12,610 bases of DNA from Ichthyophonus hoferi. Lineage: Eukaryota; Opisthokonta; Ichthyosporea; Ichthyophonida; Ichthyophonidae. The DNA lies in assembly GCA_002751075.1 (NCBI GenBank), contig NAOQ01000533.1, positions 37,484 to 50,093 of the forward strand, given 5' to 3'. Below the pieces are notes generated by a model. It saw only the letters and a program-made list of their open reading frames with translations. It was not told the origin of the DNA and did no database searches. Numbering within the stretch: the first letter of the stretch is position 1; every line of letters begins with the position of its first letter. This document shows positions 10,325 through 12,610 of the stretch, one piece after another. The position numbers were made by a program, and so were the translations under genes.

Positions 10325-11811
10325 CATGCCTTTATATACATCAACTACATACCCTATGACTTTCCAATACCCGCCTAAAATTCTCAACCTCTCTATCTAA
10401 CGCTTCTTGTGCGGCCGAAGAGAAACCATAATCTGTAATATCACTAGAATCACTGGCCCATACTACCTGTATGTTAGGGAGTATAGTGGGTGAGATATAT
10501 CAATATGCATGTACATACATACATACATACATACATGCATACATACATACATTACACATATATCTCAATATATAGACATACATGCATTAGTATATAAACA
10601 GGCAATAAAATAGATAAGCTAATAATACCTCATCAGGGTGCGGCTGATGCAAACTGCGATTGGTCAATCCCCTCCTCATGCTATCACCATTTCCCATATA
10701 TGATGGCGTTGCTATGTGTCCCTCTTCCCCCTTTCCCCTCTCCTTCATCATATCTCTCTCATTGCTTTGTATAGTACTTTCTATTGGCCTATTTTTAGAT
10801 TGATTCTCTATATTAGTGATTGGCTGTTTAATTAAGCCACGTTCCAGATTGGTCTTTTTATCTACTGCGCTTTCCGTTGATCCACAATCATTTATGCACC
10901 CCTTTTCATTGGATGCTACATCATCGCCAATAATCCCTGATGGCTTATTAGACAAACCAGAACCAATAGGTGTAGACGACGTATTACGTTTCGACTTTTG
11001 CTTTCGTTTTCTTTTTTCTGTCTTTAGATTGGTTGGCTGAGATGGTCCATCAATAAATTCTAGAAGATCATCTACGGATCTATCATCTGCAAGAGGGGTG
11101 GGGAAATAGGTTAGGACCGCACCATGTAACATAGGTACTATAAGAGCAGAAGGGGATGTGTGTGTAAATGAAAGCATGTACATATGACAGTATAGTAGGT
11201 ATGCATGTATGTATGTTTATACATCTATAATATACCATAATGTAAAATGAACATACGACACCACACCAATGGGATGCCCAGTTTAAAAAGAGTGTCAGTA
11301 ACAACCAATCTATTTGTCACACCCCTCTCATTCATTGGTTCTTTCAAAACGGGTCACGTGGCCCTCGTAGAAGTGATTGGTGCAATCATAAGCAACCCGT
11401 CTATGTATAGGCATATGTATATATATAGAGAGAGAGAAAATTCTTTCCAATGATTGGTTTGCTAGTCGATTGATCAGATGATTCTAATTGTTGTTTAGAA
11501 TGATCCTTGCCCTTTGCCAATTGGTTCCTTAAACGATATTTGGTAGTCATATGGGGTGGATCTTGGATTGGTTCTGATCCTGCCCAATCATCAACCACAA
11601 GATCATTGAATGTTGATTGGAGCTCGCAACGTGTCCCACCTGCCGGAGGCCAATATGAGCGTGCCATCCCGATAGTGACATGTACACACACGTACATACA
11701 TACATACATACATACATTACAGCTCTATTAACATGTCCTACCAGATATTCGTGACGCAATAACCCACGAGGTACAATTGACCAATGGCTTGACGTCCAGG
11801 TAATAGGCCGC
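10039..11811 (-). CDS. FAM193-like protein, 5'-partial, spliced
   Basis: Minus-strand exons: 11811-11742, 11639-11511, 11086-10629, 10466-10353, 10092-10039 (TAA stop); 274 visible residues, all junctions in frame. The first two exons are less certain than the last three. Similarity to animal FAM193 (from memory): HMTTKYRLRNQLAK (about 53-66) resembles its MREKLRLRLTKRK. DRSVDDLLEFIDG (68-80), followed by KRKRKQKSKR (91-100), resembles its VEDLLQFIN block followed by a basic KRARHKQRK run. Near the end, EALDREVENFRRVLES resembles its DETEREVEYFKRF. Between these lies about 130 residues of S/N/K-rich, probably disordered sequence. No catalytic domain is visible. FAM193 proteins are poorly understood, so I assign no function. 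The join of the second and third exons needs a GC donor. The first visible exon reads AAYYLDVKPLVNCTSWVIAS, which I do not recognise, and the true N-terminus is upstream. Confidence 0.6.
10258..10326. repeat. TATACA/ACAC simple-sequence tract
   Basis: catatatatacgcatatac, then acacacatacacac, then about five atatac units, inside the 260-base intron between the last two FAM193-like exons. Confidence 0.8.
10504..10552. repeat. (CATA)n microsatellite
   Basis: About ten cata units, interrupted by catg, in the 162-base FAM193-like intron at 10467-10628. On the transcribed strand it reads TATG repeats and so contains many GTATGT words. Confidence 0.9.
11693..11718. repeat. (CATA)n microsatellite
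   Basis: About six cata units in the 102-base intron at 11640-11741 of the FAM193-like gene; the TATG sense reading fills most of the first part of this short intron. Confidence 0.85.
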
Positions 11812-12133
11812 CTGACGTCAAAATAGCGTCAGAATATAGGAGGAGAATAGAACACTGAAAAATTCTTATAACCAAATATAGGAATATGCTACGATAAAAT
11901 AATAGGAAGCCAATAAGGATGGCTAAACATAGACCAATAGGTGATCCCTTTTAAAGCGTTAGAGCCCTGAAAGTATGAAGAGCAACCAATGGGACTAAGG
12001 AGATAAAAAACTATTTTCCGATATAGGTTGACTATCATCATATTGAACTAAATAATCATATAAAAACTTAACACCAATGATATTTAAGCCTTAATAATCA
12101 GTGGATCATAGAATCTGACCTATCAGGAGATAC
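11812..12133. other. No supported exon; likely intron of the minus-strand gene
   Basis: AT-rich again, with an intact TGACGTCA palindrome at 11813-11820 that overlaps the acceptor AG of the neighbouring exon, a minus-strand pyrimidine-rich stretch just before it, and five CCAAT pentamers. All frames carry stops at short intervals. Confidence 0.45.
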
Positions 12134-12408
12134 GTGTCACGTGTACAGTACAAGGAGTACCAACCGATGCCAGTTCACACAATGCTGATTGGTCCATATG
12201 GACCAGATCTGACTCTAAATGCTGCCTTCCTTTCTCGGACATAGAGGGATGACTTTGACAATTCTGGATGTGACGCTATAGGTAAGTATAATGGTATAGT
12301 ATAGTAATGGCCTACTGTTAAGATATACAATTTTAATAAGAGTATATGAGTGGATGTGTTTTCGCCAGTGCACAGTTTTAATGCTATGCGGCAATGTGAG
12401 GTCTGCAG
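12134..12408. other. Probable exonic sequence, strand unresolved
   Basis: G+C rises to near one half at 12134-12281 and again at 12369-12408. Minus-strand model: an exon from 12275 (acceptor ctatag) to 12141 or 12147, 43-45 codons, containing KGRQHLESDLVHMDQSALCE, joining in phase 0 to the FAM193-like exon at 11811; its donors (GTGACA, GTACAC) are weak. Plus-strand model: exons 12245-12281 (pyrimidine-rich acceptor, perfect GTAAGT donor, RDDFDNSGCDAI) and 12369-12408 (acceptor cgccag, VHSFNAMRQCEVC), joined in frame. The two models cannot both be coding over their overlap in the usual way. I favour neither strongly. Confidence 0.4.
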
Positions 12409-12573
12409 GTATATAGGTATATACGTGTAGGTATGTATATCTACAAATATTGTATAGTATATCTATATATCTATGTATATCACATCAAAGCATATCACTA
12501 CTACTACTACTATTGCACACACATACACATATATGACATAATCATAACGCAATAGTGATGACATCATAATGAC

Positions 12574-12576
<3 letters not shown>

Positions 12577-12610
<34 letters not shown>
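12577..12610. repeat. (AT)n microsatellite cut by the window edge
   Basis: At least 17 AT units run to the last base. Confidence 0.95.

Noticed and set aside
11247-11453. Plus-strand open frame opposite the FAM193-like gene, fairly protein-like.
   Set aside because: No phased neighbours found; the minus-strand model that skips this stretch as intron recreates a known family motif order.
11745-11799. Plus-strand exon candidate (IRDAITHEVQLTNGLTS) with a good acceptor and donor.
   Set aside because: Its outgoing phase does not fit the plus-strand exon candidate at 12245, while the minus-strand exon here joins its neighbour in phase. Kept only as a doubt.
12245-12281. In-frame TAG between two plus-strand open stretches as a sign of stop-codon reassignment.
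   Set aside because: A pyrimidine-rich tract and AG right at this point make a splice acceptor the simpler reading, and the RPL7 and FAM193-like frames end normally.

Overview
The window is about two-thirds A+T. It carries spliced protein genes with introns from about 100 to 780 bases, GT-AG splice sites, long pyrimidine tracts and many ATAC, TA and TATAA repeats, so it is nuclear DNA of a eukaryote. The gene set (a GT61-type glycosyltransferase, ribosomal protein L7, and a gene whose C-terminal half looks like FAM193) points to an animal or a close unicellular relative of animals. The AT-rich, intron-bearing layout would suit an early-branching animal such as a sponge, but that is inference and no base pattern here proves it.

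Layout. Positions 1-4321, plus strand: the 3' part of a GT61/DUF563-family glycosyltransferase gene, eight exons with matching phases, its N-terminus beyond the left edge. Its introns hold an AT minisatellite with an identical 163-base duplication, several pyrimidine tracts, and a diverged tandem duplication that has made a candidate in-frame 21-base microexon. Positions 4322-6561: about 2.2 kb between convergent genes, AT-rich, with no gene I can support. Positions 6562-8515, minus strand: a complete three-exon gene for ribosomal protein L7 of the large subunit (275 residues, divergent). Positions 8516-10038: the spacer with the RPL7 promoter side, including a cluster of CCAAT pentamers. Positions 10039-11811, minus strand: five exons of a FAM193-like protein, including a probable GC-AG intron. 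Positions 12134-12408: GC-richer, probably exonic sequence whose strand I cannot settle. A long (AT)n run reaches the right edge.

The three genes have unrelated jobs (protein glycosylation, translation, and an uncharacterised or ubiquitin-related nuclear/cytoplasmic role), and nothing suggests that they form one system. I see no virus-like element, transposase, CRISPR array, tRNA or rRNA. The most unusual features are the microexon-bearing duplication, the excess of the CCAAT/ATTGG pentamer across exons, introns and spacers, and the GC-AG intron.
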